From assembly GCF_016591715.1 (NCBI RefSeq), contig NZ_AP024109.1, positions 2,170,001 to 2,234,000 on the forward strand: a DNA stretch of 64,000 nt, given 5' to 3'. This document shows, in pieces, positions 9,040 to 22,647 of this stretch. The translations under genes and the position numbers were made by a program. The stretch comes from Mesorhizobium sp. J8. Its GTDB lineage: Bacteria; Pseudomonadota; Alphaproteobacteria; Rhizobiales; Rhizobiaceae. Numbering within the stretch: position 1 is the first letter of the stretch; every line of letters begins with the position of its first letter. A model generated the notes under the pieces. The model had not been told where the DNA came from and ran no database searches. It saw nothing but the letters and a program-made list of their open reading frames with translations.

Positions 9040-9114
9040 TGGCTGGGGCGCCAGGATTCGAACCTGGGAATGTCGGTACCAAAAACCGATGCCTTACCGC
9101 TTGGCGACGCCCCA
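9040..9114 (-). tRNA. tRNA-Gln(UUG)
   Basis: This is a 75-nt cloverleaf on the minus strand. The acceptor stem TGGGGCG/CGCCCCA is perfect, with the U1-A72 pair typical of bacterial tRNA-Gln. The D arm contains GCCAAGCGGTAAGGC, the anticodon stem TCGGT/ACCGA carries loop TTTTGGT (anticodon TTG), and the T arm is CCAGG-TTCGAAT-CCTGG. CCA is encoded. This is the functional copy of the pair. Confidence 0.95.
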
Positions 9115-9143
9115 GCAGGCGGGCCGTGCCCGCTGCGCGCGGC

Positions 9144-9172
9144 CTTATAGGACGAGCCGGTGGAAAGCTCAA
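9144..9172 (-). promoter_or_regulatory. Promoter of the intact tRNA-Gln
   Basis: On the minus strand TTGAGC (9167-9172) is followed after exactly 17 bp by TATAAG (9144-9149). A GC-rich discriminator and leader follow, as is common for stable RNA genes. The duplicate upstream of the degenerate tRNA reads ATGAGC-N17-TATAAG. Confidence 0.65.
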
Positions 9173-9329
9173 TGCCGGGAGATCAACTAAATCGGCGGCG
9201 ATGCTGGCCGTCATTCCGGCCGGTTCGCCGCCTGTCGCCAGCGGTGGAGCGCAAGCCACGCGCTGTGTGGCAACTCGCCGCTGTGCCGGCACGGCGGCGG
9301 TTCACCTCAGGCTCTCGGGAAGCAGGCGA

Positions 9330-10295
9330 TCATCCCACCTGTGCCCTTGCCACGCGTGCGCGGCAATCCTCCAGAACGGCCACAAGCGTATCTTCGAAGG
9401 GATGCTCCGGCACCCAGCCGAGCAAGGTCCGGGCGCGGGTCGCCTCGCCGACGATGCACGGCAGGTCACTTGGTCGCAGCCGCAGGGGATCCTGCTCCGT
9501 GACGATCTTGGCGCTGCTCTGCGCGAGCAGCAGATCGAGGATGTCACCCATCCGCCAGGACACGCCGGATGCAACGTTGAAGATGGTGTTCGGGGTAAGG
9601 TCGCGGCTGTTCGAGACCGCCCGGGCATAGGCGTTGGCGATGTCGCGCACATCCAGGAAATCGCGCCTTGCATCGAGATTGCCGACACGGATGACCGGCG
9701 GAGCCAAGCCTGCTTCGATCCGCGCGATCTGCATGGCGAAGGCCGGCACGGCGAATGCCTCGGTCTGACCCGGGCCGGTATGGTTGAAGGGACGCATCCG
9801 GAGACACTTCAACCCCCGGCGTGAAAGTGCGCCGAGCGCGAGGTCGGCCGCGGCCTTGGTCGCGGCGTAATCGTCGATCGGAGCAAGCAGCGTGCTTTCG
9901 TCGAGCGGCTGCCCGGTTTTCGCGCTTTCGCCATAGACCAGGCCCGACCCGACATGGACCAGCCAGCAGTCCGGAGCCTTGTCGAGGATGGCATTGGCCA
10001 GGCTGAGCGCGCCGTCCACATGAATGCGCCACGTGTTCCGGGGGTCGGCTTGGGCGGCATCCGGGGCCGCGACCGCCGCCAGGTGAATCACGTGGGTGGG
10101 CCGGTGATGGGCAACGGCACCCTGGACCGCGGCCGCGTCGGTCACGTCCAACTCTTCGACCTGGCCGAAAGCGGGATGCGGACCACCATCCTTGGAGGTT
10201 GCGACAACGGCAACGTCATCGCCGCAAATCCTGCGCAGTGCGGCGGCCACATAGGGGCCGACGAAACCGTTGGCGCCGGTCAGCAAAATTCGCAT
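9330..10295 (-). CDS. rmd: GDP-6-deoxy-D-mannose reductase-like NAD-dependent epimerase
   Basis: The product has 321 residues from MRILLTG; an upstream ATG at 10313 would add six. It is a short-chain dehydrogenase with the nucleotide-binding motif TGANGFVG, a conserved SGLVYGE region and the active-site pair in YAATKAAADL. Because gmd lies 83 bp upstream on the same strand and a phosphohexomutase precedes that, the most likely job is reduction of GDP-4-keto-6-deoxy-D-mannose to GDP-D-rhamnose. GDP-fucose synthase is less likely because no epimerase-specific features are apparent. The product would feed lipopolysaccharide or exopolysaccharide. Confidence 0.75.
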   Translation of the reverse strand: MRILLTGANGFVGPYVAAALRRICGDDVAVVATSKDGGPHPAFGQVEELDVTDAAAVQGAVAHHRPTHVIHLAAVAAPDAAQADPRNTWRIHVDGALSLANAILDKAPDCWLVHVGSGLVYGESAKTGQPLDESTLLAPIDDYAATKAAADLALGALSRRGLKCLRMRPFNHTGPGQTEAFAVPAFAMQIARIEAGLAPPVIRVGNLDARRDFLDVRDIANAYARAVSNSRDLTPNTIFNVASGVSWRMGDILDLLLAQSSAKIVTEQDPLRLRPSDLPCIVGEATRARTLLGWVPEHPFEDTLVAVLEDCRARVARAQVG

Positions 10296-10378
10296 GTTGG
10301 TGTCACGAACCATGACGCATCGTCCGTAGGCGGATGCATTGCGTCAAGTCACGGACCCGGAAACGCAAGAGCTTCCTT

Positions 10379-11461
<1,083 letters not shown>

Positions 11462-11473
11462 TTACAAGGCTTC

Positions 11474-12886
11474 TCAATCATCTGCCAGTGCTGTATCCCG
11501 CGCCCGTCCCAATGCGATTGCCACAATTTCGCTCGCCCTGTCGGGGCTGGCGGCCTCGGCGTAGCAACGAAATTCGGGAGCGTTGCCGGAAGGCCGCAGA
11601 TGGATGATCTCGCCGCTGGTCATCCGTGCCCTAAGGCCGTCGGTCTCATCGACATCCGAGATGGTGCCGAAGGGCGCGAGGAACCGCCGCAGCGCGTCAC
11701 GGTCGGAGAGCTTGCACATCAAGCCGCGCGATTTCTCGACGGGGAAGTTCTCGAGCCGCTCGCTGGCGCAGACCGGAAGGTTCCAGCTTTCGCGCAGGCC
11801 GGACAGCGATTTGCCCGTCGATGCCATCGTGCCCAGCACAGCCAGGATGGGCAAGAATGAATCCCGCGTCGGCAGCGCGGACAAGATCCTGCCGTTCACC
11901 AGGCAATCCGACCCGAGAAGCACCCCGCCATTGGCTTCGAAGCCAACGACGATGCCGCCTGCCTGCCGCGCCGCGTCCATTCCCTCTATGACGAAGGGGG
12001 ATCCGACCTTCGTTCTCCTGACGCAGAATCCGAAAGCCTCGGAGATCCCTGAATTGGAGGTGACCGGCGTCACCACGACGTCGGCCTTGAGGAACAGCGC
12101 GGTGGCCAGCCCGATCAGGTCGCCGCGGAACAATTCGCCATTTTCGTCGATGATGAGAGGCCGATCGGCATCGGCATCGGCGGAGAGCACGGCGTCGAAT
12201 TTGAACTCGCGCACCCAGTCTTTCACCTTCGCCATCGTGTCGGGGCCGACGGCCTCCGTGTCGACGGGCACGAAAACCTCCGTTTTTCCGACGGGAACGA
12301 CATCCGCGCCATCCCTTCGCAGGACCTCCACCAGCAGTTCCGCCGCAACCGTGCTGTGCTGGTAGACGCCGAGCTTCATTCCAGAAAGGGCGCCAGGGGG
12401 CAGGATGCCGCCGACGCGGGCTCGAAAGGCCGCGAGCGCCTGTTCATGGCCGGCTTGCCAGTCCGCATAGGTCGGCGGCCAGGGATATCGATCCGACAGC
12501 TCGGCGACATGAGCGGTGATCGCGGCCTCGTCCGCCTTGTCGATCTCGCCCTTCGGCCCGTAGAACTTGATGCCATTGCGGTCGGCGGGGATATGCGAGC
12601 CCGTCACCATCAGCGCCGCGGCGCCGTGCAGGCGGGCATGGAAGGCAAGCGCAGGTGTGGGAATGGGGCCGCAATCGACCGGCTGGAAGCCGCTCGCGGC
12701 CAGCGCCGCCATGCAGTCTTCGGCAATCGCTTGGCTGCTGTCGCGCAGATCGCGCCCGACGAAGACCTTGCCTTGCCGAAAGCCAGTCGACCGCAAGCGC
12801 TGCGCAAAACCCTCGGCATAAAGTCCGCTTGGCCGTCCGACCAATTCGGAAGCCAGACCCCGAACACCGCTTGAGCCGAATTTCAT
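11474..12886 (-). CDS. manB: Phosphohexomutase (phosphomannomutase family)
   Basis: The product has 470 residues with the four-domain layout of the alpha-D-phosphohexomutase family. The phosphoserine loop reads ALMVTGSHIPADRNGIKFYG, with TGSHIP in place of the usual TASHNP. The metal site follows as SADADADRPL, the sugar-binding loop as GFEANGG, and the phosphate-binding loop as MTSGEIIHLRPSGNAPEFR. It probably interconverts mannose-6-phosphate and mannose-1-phosphate to supply GDP-mannose for the downstream gmd and rmd genes. A glucosamine or glucose phosphate substrate cannot be excluded, but the operon favours mannose. Confidence 0.8.
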   Translation of the reverse strand: MKFGSSGVRGLASELVGRPSGLYAEGFAQRLRSTGFRQGKVFVGRDLRDSSQAIAEDCMAALAASGFQPVDCGPIPTPALAFHARLHGAAALMVTGSHIPADRNGIKFYGPKGEIDKADEAAITAHVAELSDRYPWPPTYADWQAGHEQALAAFRARVGGILPPGALSGMKLGVYQHSTVAAELLVEVLRRDGADVVPVGKTEVFVPVDTEAVGPDTMAKVKDWVREFKFDAVLSADADADRPLIIDENGELFRGDLIGLATALFLKADVVVTPVTSNSGISEAFGFCVRRTKVGSPFVIEGMDAARQAGGIVVGFEANGGVLLGSDCLVNGRILSALPTRDSFLPILAVLGTMASTGKSLSGLRESWNLPVCASERLENFPVEKSRGLMCKLSDRDALRRFLAPFGTISDVDETDGLRARMTSGEIIHLRPSGNAPEFRCYAEAASPDRASEIVAIALGRARDTALADD

Positions 12887-12984
12887 CAGTCTGTTTTTGC
12901 TGTTGGAGGTTGCCGCCGTTCACTGGAATGAGCCCGGCTGCCCCCTGGCTGTCAACAGCAAAACAACCTGAAATCTCGACTTCC

Positions 12985-13329
12985 CTAGTGTCCCCAAACG
13001 GCCAGTTCGTTGCCGGCCGGATCGGTGAAGTGGAACCGCCTGCCGCCCGGAAAGGAAAAGATCGGCTTTACGATGGTGCCGCCGGCGCTTTCGACCGCGT
13101 CCAGCGTTTCCTCGAGGTTTTTTGAGTAGATGACCGGGAGCGGCTTAGCCGGCGCTTCGCCGGCATCTGCCTGGAAGCCGCCGTCGAGGCCTTCGGCAAA
13201 GGCGGAATAGGTCGGGCCATAATCGGTGAACGACCATGAAAACGCGGCGCTGTAGAAGGATTTGACGCTGTCCAGTGTGCCGCCCGTCGCCGGCAGTTCC
13301 AGATAGTCGAGTTTTCCGTTGAGTTTCAT
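12985..13329 (-). CDS. VOC (glyoxalase/bleomycin resistance) family protein
   Basis: The product has 114 residues, one vicinal-oxygen-chelate module. The N-terminus (KLDYLELPATGGTLDSVKSFYSAAFSW) and the closing FPGGRRFHFTDPAGNELAVWGH are typical of this superfamily. Such proteins include dioxygenases, isomerases and binding proteins, so no reaction can be assigned. ATG at 13329 is preferred over the adjacent GTG. It is divergent from ppdK across about 210 bp. Confidence 0.75.
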   Translation of the reverse strand: MKLNGKLDYLELPATGGTLDSVKSFYSAAFSWSFTDYGPTYSAFAEGLDGGFQADAGEAPAKPLPVIYSKNLEETLDAVESAGGTIVKPIFSFPGGRRFHFTDPAGNELAVWGH

Positions 13330-13391
13330 CACGCTACTCCACTATGTTCCCGTTATGTTCTATATTGCAGCGGCCACTCCGGCAAGTCTTT

Positions 13392-13420
13392 TTGACGCAG
13401 CTTTGCTTAATCGATTGTAG
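13392..13420 (+). promoter_or_regulatory. Candidate ppdK promoter
   Basis: TTGACG (13392-13397), a 17-bp spacer and TTGTAG (13415-13420) form a reasonable sigma-70-type promoter in a locally AT-rich stretch. It would give a leader of roughly 115 nt before the ppdK ATG. Confidence 0.4.
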
Positions 13421-13542
13421 TAGCGGCGAGGGCTGGTCCGTGCCTTGCCTTTCGCAGTGCAGCATCCTATCGCTCGGTTGCGAAGGCGGGGAACCGGGCC
13501 GTGGCCCGGCTGTTTCTATCTTCCACGAACTGGAGGGCAAGC

Positions 13543-16224
<2,682 letters not shown>

Positions 16225-16250
16225 CGGGCCAGGGCAGTTCCAGGAAAGTC

Positions 16251-16336
16251 TGAGCGGTTTTCCGTCCGGAATTGCGTCAAAACAAGAAGATGGGCATTTC
16301 ACCGTTTCCGAGAAAGGGTGAATGCCTGAAATGCCC
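16251..16336. repeat. Intergenic repeat, copy 2, with a 10-bp stem
   Basis: The first 33 bp match 8911-8943. They are followed by a perfect inverted repeat, GGGCATTTCA (16292-16301) and TGAAATGCCC (16327-16336). The element lies just after ppdK and may act as an mRNA 3' structure or terminator for it. Confidence 0.55.
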
Positions 16337-16371
16337 TGGGCGAGCAGCGTTCCGATACCTTACGGTTTTGT

Positions 16372-17568
16372 ATGCAATGTCACGCAAACGTGCGCGTGAC
16401 GGCCCTGAATCTCGACACCGTTTCAGGGGAGTTTCCGACACCGGATTTATTGGTGCCAGAAACCATGCTGCAGATTTCCCCCACCGCTTTCCGATCGATT
16501 CTGATCGTGCAGACCAAGTTCATCGGCGACATCGTCCTTGCCTCGGCGCTGGCCAAGAACCTGCAGCTTCAATATCCCGGCGTCAGAATCGTGTTTCTCT
16601 GCGAGGCGCATTTCGCCGGCTTCCTGACGGGTCACGGCATTGCCACCGAGGTCGTCCCCTTCAGCCGTGCCAAGATGCGGGGTTCGCCGCTCGAGCGAGG
16701 GCGCGAGCTCTTCCGCATGGTGCGGGCTTTGCGGCAGCACCGCTTCGACATGACGATCGACATCACCGATTCCAAGACCTCGCGGATCATTTCCGAACTG
16801 GTCAACGCTCCGGTCAGGGTCGGCTATTCTCCGACGGAACGGCCTTTGCGCTGGCATGAGCGCCAACCCGCCAACGTCCGGATGAAACCCTACGGATTCG
16901 GCAAAAAACATTATCTCTATCGCTATTTGTCTCCGCTGGAGGCGCTTGGTGTCGCCCTGCGCGTCAGGGCTCCGGCCATTCGACCGTTGCCCTTCGAGAC
17001 GACGCGCGCGCTGGCGCTGCTTGCCAAGCACAAAATTCAGCCAAACGCCTTTATTGCCGTTCATGCCGGCGCAAGCTTTGTGGGCCGGCGCTGGCAGCCG
17101 GAGCGCTTCGCCGAAGCAATCGACAGGATCGCGCGGGAAACCGGCCTGCGGGTGGTTCTGGTCGGCGGGCCGGACGAGGGCGAGGCGACCGACAAGATCA
17201 TCGCGGCGGCAAAGACGTCTGTCGTCAACCTGGCGGGCATGCTGCGGCTGGAAACCCTGCTGGCGCTGCTCAAGGAAGCGCGGTTGTTTCTCGGTAATGA
17301 AAGCGGGCCCATGCATATAGCGGCCGCGGCAGGCACGCCGGTGGTGGGCCTGTTCGGCCTGACCAATCCGGTCCGTTGGGCACCGGTCGGCGTGCCGAGC
17401 GTCTCGCTCAGGCCATCCATGCCTTGCGACTGCGTCGGCGGCGACCTGTGCCGCCGGACCGATCCGAGCAAGGCATGTTGTGTCTGGCGCCTGGATGTCG
17501 ATCCGGTCGTCGAGGCCGCGCTGGAGCTCCTGGCGCGCACAGAGATAGCCCTGGAAGCCGCGGTTTGA
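16372..17568 (+). CDS. GT9 (heptosyltransferase-like) glycosyltransferase, copy 1
   Basis: The product has 398 residues, or about 367 if the ATG at 16465 is used; neither has a clear ribosome site. GT9 hallmarks are the start RSILIVQTKFIGDIVLASAL, the central HAGASFVGRRWQPERFAEAI and the donor-binding FLGNESGPMHIAAAAGTPVVGLFG. The family transfers ADP-heptose or related sugars to lipopolysaccharide core on the cytoplasmic face of the inner membrane. The C-terminus has a Cys-rich segment (CDCVGGDLC then KACCVW) and is almost identical to the next gene, showing tandem duplication. The exact sugar is unknown; with gmd and rmd nearby it need not be heptose. Confidence 0.85.
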   Translation: MQCHANVRVTALNLDTVSGEFPTPDLLVPETMLQISPTAFRSILIVQTKFIGDIVLASALAKNLQLQYPGVRIVFLCEAHFAGFLTGHGIATEVVPFSRAKMRGSPLERGRELFRMVRALRQHRFDMTIDITDSKTSRIISELVNAPVRVGYSPTERPLRWHERQPANVRMKPYGFGKKHYLYRYLSPLEALGVALRVRAPAIRPLPFETTRALALLAKHKIQPNAFIAVHAGASFVGRRWQPERFAEAIDRIARETGLRVVLVGGPDEGEATDKIIAAAKTSVVNLAGMLRLETLLALLKEARLFLGNESGPMHIAAAAGTPVVGLFGLTNPVRWAPVGVPSVSLRPSMPCDCVGGDLCRRTDPSKACCVWRLDVDPVVEAALELLARTEIALEAAV

Positions 17569-17687
17569 TCTCCGCGGGAACGCCCGTCGGCCGCGTCGCG
17601 CTTCTCGGAGCAATTCCAGGAGTCTGGTCCACGGCCTTGCCGTCTTGTATATGAGAGCCACGTGAAACACGCGCATGGCGGCTCCAC

Positions 17688-18848
17688 ATGTCGACGTCTC
17701 AGCCCAGCTTTGTGGACTCCGACCCGTCGGGCGCCCGGACACAGGTGTCGCAGCTGGGCTCCGACCTTCTGCGGTCGATCCTGATCCTGCAAACGAAGCA
17801 CATTGGCGATCTCGTTCTTTCCTCAGCGTTGGCGAGGAACCTGCAGCTCGAATATCCCGGCGTTCGCATCGTCTTTCTCTGCGACGGCCGCTTCGCCAGC
17901 TTCCTCACGGCCAACGAAGTCGCCACGGAGGTCGTGACATTCCGCCGTTCCTATATGCGTGGCACGCCGTTGCGGCGCGCGCAGGAGCTTGTTCTCACGC
18001 TTCTTGAGCTGCGTCGGAACCATTTCGATATGGTCGTCGATATAACCGATACGAAGACGTCGCGCTTCATCTCAGGACTGGTCGGTGCCCGGATTCGCGT
18101 TGGATATCACCCGTCCGAAAGACCCTCGCGTTGGTTCGAGCGTCAACCTGTCAACGTCAAGGCGAAGCCATTCGGCTATGGCGGGCAGCACTTTCTGTAT
18201 CGTTATCTTTCGCCGCTGGAGGCGCTTGGCATAGAGCTGCGCGTGCGGGGTCCCGACATCCGGCCGCTGCCGCTGGAGACGACGAAAGCCTTGGCGCTCC
18301 TGGACAAGTTCCACCTTCGGCCGAACGCCTTCGTCGTTGTGCATGCCGGGGCAAGCTTCCCCGGGCGTCGCTGGCAGCCCGAGCGCTTTGCCGCCGCAAT
18401 CGACCGGATATCGGCCGAAACCGGTCTGGACGTCGCTGTGGTCGGCAGCCCGGACGAGAACGAGGTGGTCGAAAAGATCTTGGCGTCTGCGAAGGCTCGG
18501 ATCGTCAACCTTGTCGGCGTGCTTCCGCTTGAGACCTTGCCGGCGTTGTTCAAGCTGGCGCGTTTGTTTCTCGGCAACGACAGTGGCCCCATGCACATGG
18601 CTGCTGCGGTCGGCACTCCCGTCGTCGGCCTGTTCGGCCTGCAGAGCCCGGTTCATTGGGGACCGGTCGGCGCGCCGAGCATCGCCGTGCGCCCGGCCAT
18701 GCCCTGCGACTGCGTCGGCGGTGACCTCTGCGAACGGCCCGACCCCAACAAGGCGTGCTGTGTCTGGCGCTTGGATGTCGATCCGGTCGTCGAGGCCGCG
18801 CTGGAGCTCTTGGCGCGCACGGAGATAGCCCTGGAAGCCGCCGTGTAA
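17688..18848 (+). CDS. GT9 (heptosyltransferase-like) glycosyltransferase, copy 2
   Basis: The product has 386 residues and is a close paralogue of the preceding gene along its whole length. Matching landmarks are RSILILQTKHIGDLVLSSAL, HAGASFPGRRWQPERFAAAI and FLGNDSGPMHMAAAVGTPVVGLFG. The final stretch, from CDCVGGDLC to the end, differs from copy 1 at only a few residues, and the last 22 residues are identical. The first 30 residues differ freely between the copies. It probably adds a sugar to the same lipopolysaccharide core or a related acceptor. A 119-bp gap separates the copies. Confidence 0.85.
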   Translation: MSTSQPSFVDSDPSGARTQVSQLGSDLLRSILILQTKHIGDLVLSSALARNLQLEYPGVRIVFLCDGRFASFLTANEVATEVVTFRRSYMRGTPLRRAQELVLTLLELRRNHFDMVVDITDTKTSRFISGLVGARIRVGYHPSERPSRWFERQPVNVKAKPFGYGGQHFLYRYLSPLEALGIELRVRGPDIRPLPLETTKALALLDKFHLRPNAFVVVHAGASFPGRRWQPERFAAAIDRISAETGLDVAVVGSPDENEVVEKILASAKARIVNLVGVLPLETLPALFKLARLFLGNDSGPMHMAAAVGTPVVGLFGLQSPVHWGPVGAPSIAVRPAMPCDCVGGDLCERPDPNKACCVWRLDVDPVVEAALELLARTEIALEAAV

Positions 18849-18979
18849 GGCGAAAGCAAATTTTCGCGATTGCTGTTTTTGCACTGTCTGCCGTCCCGAT
18901 TTTCGCCTAGATGCCGATCTTGTAGAGACACGTTTTTGGCGCGGCATGGAGAATGCGCGAACGTGACGGTTTGGAACGG

Positions 18980-19726
18980 ATGATGGGCCTGCTTCGAAAT
19001 TCCCTTTGCGCGATGGCACTGTTGCTGTTCGCGGCGTCGGCGGGCAATGCCGCGACGCTGCTCGAGCCGACGTTGCATCTGAAGCCGCAGGGCGTTGAAG
19101 GCGGCGGTCGCGTCGCACTGACGCTCGATGCCTGCGGCGGCAAGACCGACACAAGGATCCTTTCGGTGCTTGTCGACAACAAGATACCGGCGACAATCTT
19201 CGTGACCGGCATCTGGCTGAAGCGCAATGCCGAGGCTGTCGAGATCATGCGGGCGCATCCCGACCTGTTCGAACTGGAAAACCATGGCGGCCGCCACATT
19301 CCGGCGGTCGATACGCCGCGAAAGATCTACGGTATCCGCAGCGCCGGCAGTCCAGGCGCCGTGCAGGCCGAGGTCGAATCCGGCGCCGCCGCCCTTGCCG
19401 GGGCAGGCGGGCCGGCGCCAAAATGGTTCCGCGGCGCCACTGCCGAATACAGCCCTTCGGCGATCGCCATGATCCGCAAGCTGGGCTTCAAGATCGCCGG
19501 CTTCTCGATCAATGGCGATGGCGGCTCGTTGCTCGGCGCCAAGGAAACGGCGCGACGCATCAGCGCCGCCAAGGATGGCGACGTCATCATCGCCCACATC
19601 AACCAGCCGACCCATGCGGCCGGCGAAGGCGTGGTTCAGGGTCTGCTCGCCTTGAAACAGAAGGGCATGACCTTCGTGCGCCTGGACGACGCCGAGGGTG
19701 TCGGCAACGACGGCACGACGGACTGA
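18980..19726 (+). CDS. Secreted polysaccharide deacetylase-family protein
   Basis: The product has 248 residues from the ATG at 18980; an upstream ATG at 18953 would put nine charged residues before the signal. The N-terminus MMGLLRNSLCAMALLLFAASAGNA is a convincing signal peptide with an AxA-type cleavage site. The NodB-like barrel shows motif 1 as ALTLDACGG, a modified motif 2 in ELENHGGRHIP, an arginine motif in KWFRGATAEYSP, and a late HINQPTHAAGEG. Such enzymes remove acetyl groups from amino sugars in envelope polysaccharides. The motifs are atypical, so the activity is probable rather than sure. Confidence 0.72.
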   Translation: MMGLLRNSLCAMALLLFAASAGNAATLLEPTLHLKPQGVEGGGRVALTLDACGGKTDTRILSVLVDNKIPATIFVTGIWLKRNAEAVEIMRAHPDLFELENHGGRHIPAVDTPRKIYGIRSAGSPGAVQAEVESGAAALAGAGGPAPKWFRGATAEYSPSAIAMIRKLGFKIAGFSINGDGGSLLGAKETARRISAAKDGDVIIAHINQPTHAAGEGVVQGLLALKQKGMTFVRLDDAEGVGNDGTTD

Positions 19727-19887
19727 GGTGCCATGATATTCAGGTGAGGCCGGCCTGCGAATGGCGGCTTCCTGCGCTGCCGGTGCCCACGTACCCAAAA
19801 GTGCGTTCCGCTCCGGTTCTCGGAACCCACCATTCTCGACTCGACCTGACCTGAATCTCAAGGCGCCTCCGGCAGGTCAACAAAGAC

Positions 19888-20277
19888 TCAGCCCGGTTTG
19901 GCTTCGACCGTCACCTTGTTCGTGTAGAACGCGCCGTGATTGCGGATTTCGGTCATCTCGTCGAACGGTTGTTCGTAAGCCCACATCGCGTTCGTGCCGG
20001 CTTCGCCGGCCGGCTGGACGCTCCAGTAGCTGACATCGCCCTTGTACGGGCAATGCGTGGAGTGCTCGGTGCCGGAGAGCTTGCTGAAGTCGATGTCGTC
20101 GAAGGGGATGTAGAAGGCAGCCGGGTAGGGCGGTTCCAACAGCACCTTGGCCCGGGTCGAGCGGGCAATGACCGTGTCGCCGGCGCGCACGGTGACGCTG
20201 CCGCGATAGGGTTCGACGGTGATCACCTTGTCCGGGTTACGCTGGAAGCCGGGGGCGGGGTTGGTGGGCTTGTCCAT
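19888..20277 (-). CDS. DUF427 domain protein
   Basis: The product has 129 residues covered by one DUF427 domain. Conserved features include VRAGDTVIARSTRAKVLLE, YIPFDDIDFSKL and the signature HSTHCPYKGDVSYWSV. No biochemical role is established for the family. The gene is isolated, convergent with the deacetylase gene, and has GGAGACCATTC just before the start. Confidence 0.8.
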   Translation of the reverse strand: MDKPTNPAPGFQRNPDKVITVEPYRGSVTVRAGDTVIARSTRAKVLLEPPYPAAFYIPFDDIDFSKLSGTEHSTHCPYKGDVSYWSVQPAGEAGTNAMWAYEQPFDEMTEIRNHGAFYTNKVTVEAKPG

Positions 20278-20401
20278 GAATGGTCTCCTGGAAAGGTGAA
20301 ACGCTCTCGGGAAGACTTACATGTGTCGGCCAAGCATATCGCGCAAGCGCGCAACCTCGCTTGGCGCCATCACCATTCATTGAACGTCTGTTTTTCAGTC
20401 G

Positions 20402-20758
20402 TCACGCGGCCGTCTTGAAAGCGTCCATGAGGCCGGCATAGGCAGCGGCAATGCCCGCGACGGGATTGGTGCTGCGCGCCGCGGTCTCGACCTTCAGCGC
20501 ACCGCCGCTGGTCGGCAGCGTGAGCAGCAGGAACTGCCGGTTGCCGGCATCGCCGATGCAGGCGGCGGCGACATGTTCGCCCTCGGTGCCGTTTTCAACG
20601 CGCATCTTGAACAGCAGCGTTCCGCCGACGGCCTCGAGCGCGCCGCCGACGACCTCGGCAAATTCATCTTCGGAAACGGTTTTGGTGTCCGGCGTCAGAT
20701 CATCCAGACTTTCGGCAAGCGTGCTTTCGAGGGCTTTATCGTCGAGCTGCGCGTCCAT
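20402..20758 (-). CDS. Hypothetical acidic small protein
   Basis: The product has 118 residues from MDAQLDDKALE; an in-frame ATG at 20794 would add 12 residues. The first 50 residues are strongly acidic. They are followed by a predicted mixed alpha/beta region (GGTLLFKMRVENG, AACIGDAGNRQFLLLTLP) and an Ala-rich helix. I recognise no family. There is no signal peptide or membrane segment. It is divergent from the acyl-CoA ligase gene. Confidence 0.55.
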   Translation of the reverse strand: MDAQLDDKALESTLAESLDDLTPDTKTVSEDEFAEVVGGALEAVGGTLLFKMRVENGTEGEHVAAACIGDAGNRQFLLLTLPTSGGALKVETAARSTNPVAGIAAAYAGLMDAFKTAA

Positions 20759-20948
20759 GCGAATCTCTCCATTCGCCAATTTCACCCAGCCCATTAATGA
20801 AACTTAACGGCGACGATGGCCGGATTATGGCGGTTTTCCCGGTTCTTCGATCCATCCGTGAGCTTCGACTTATGACGGCTGGACAAACCGACGGTTCGTT
20901 CCACAATGCGTGAAACAGATGACGCGAAAGCGCACAGGGGAGGAACTG

Positions 20949-22577
<1,629 letters not shown>

Positions 22578-22647
22578 CGAAAAATGTTCGATCTTTCGGC
22601 TTCAAGCCCGCGCCAAAAACCTCTAAGTCTCGGTTCGGACTGGGGTA

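Larger units (their letters stand above)
9039..9172. repeat. Right copy of tRNA-Gln direct repeat
   Basis: This is the partner of 7781-7914. It contains the intact tRNA-Gln and a good promoter. Because each copy includes the whole tRNA plus its upstream region, a segmental duplication explains it better than phage-type integration, which normally duplicates only a tRNA 3' end. Confidence 0.8.

Noticed and set aside
7781..9172. tRNA-Gln pair read as attL/attR of an integrated element
   Set aside because: No integrase or phage gene is present, only 0.9 kb lies between the copies, and each repeat contains the full tRNA and its promoter rather than only a 3' end.
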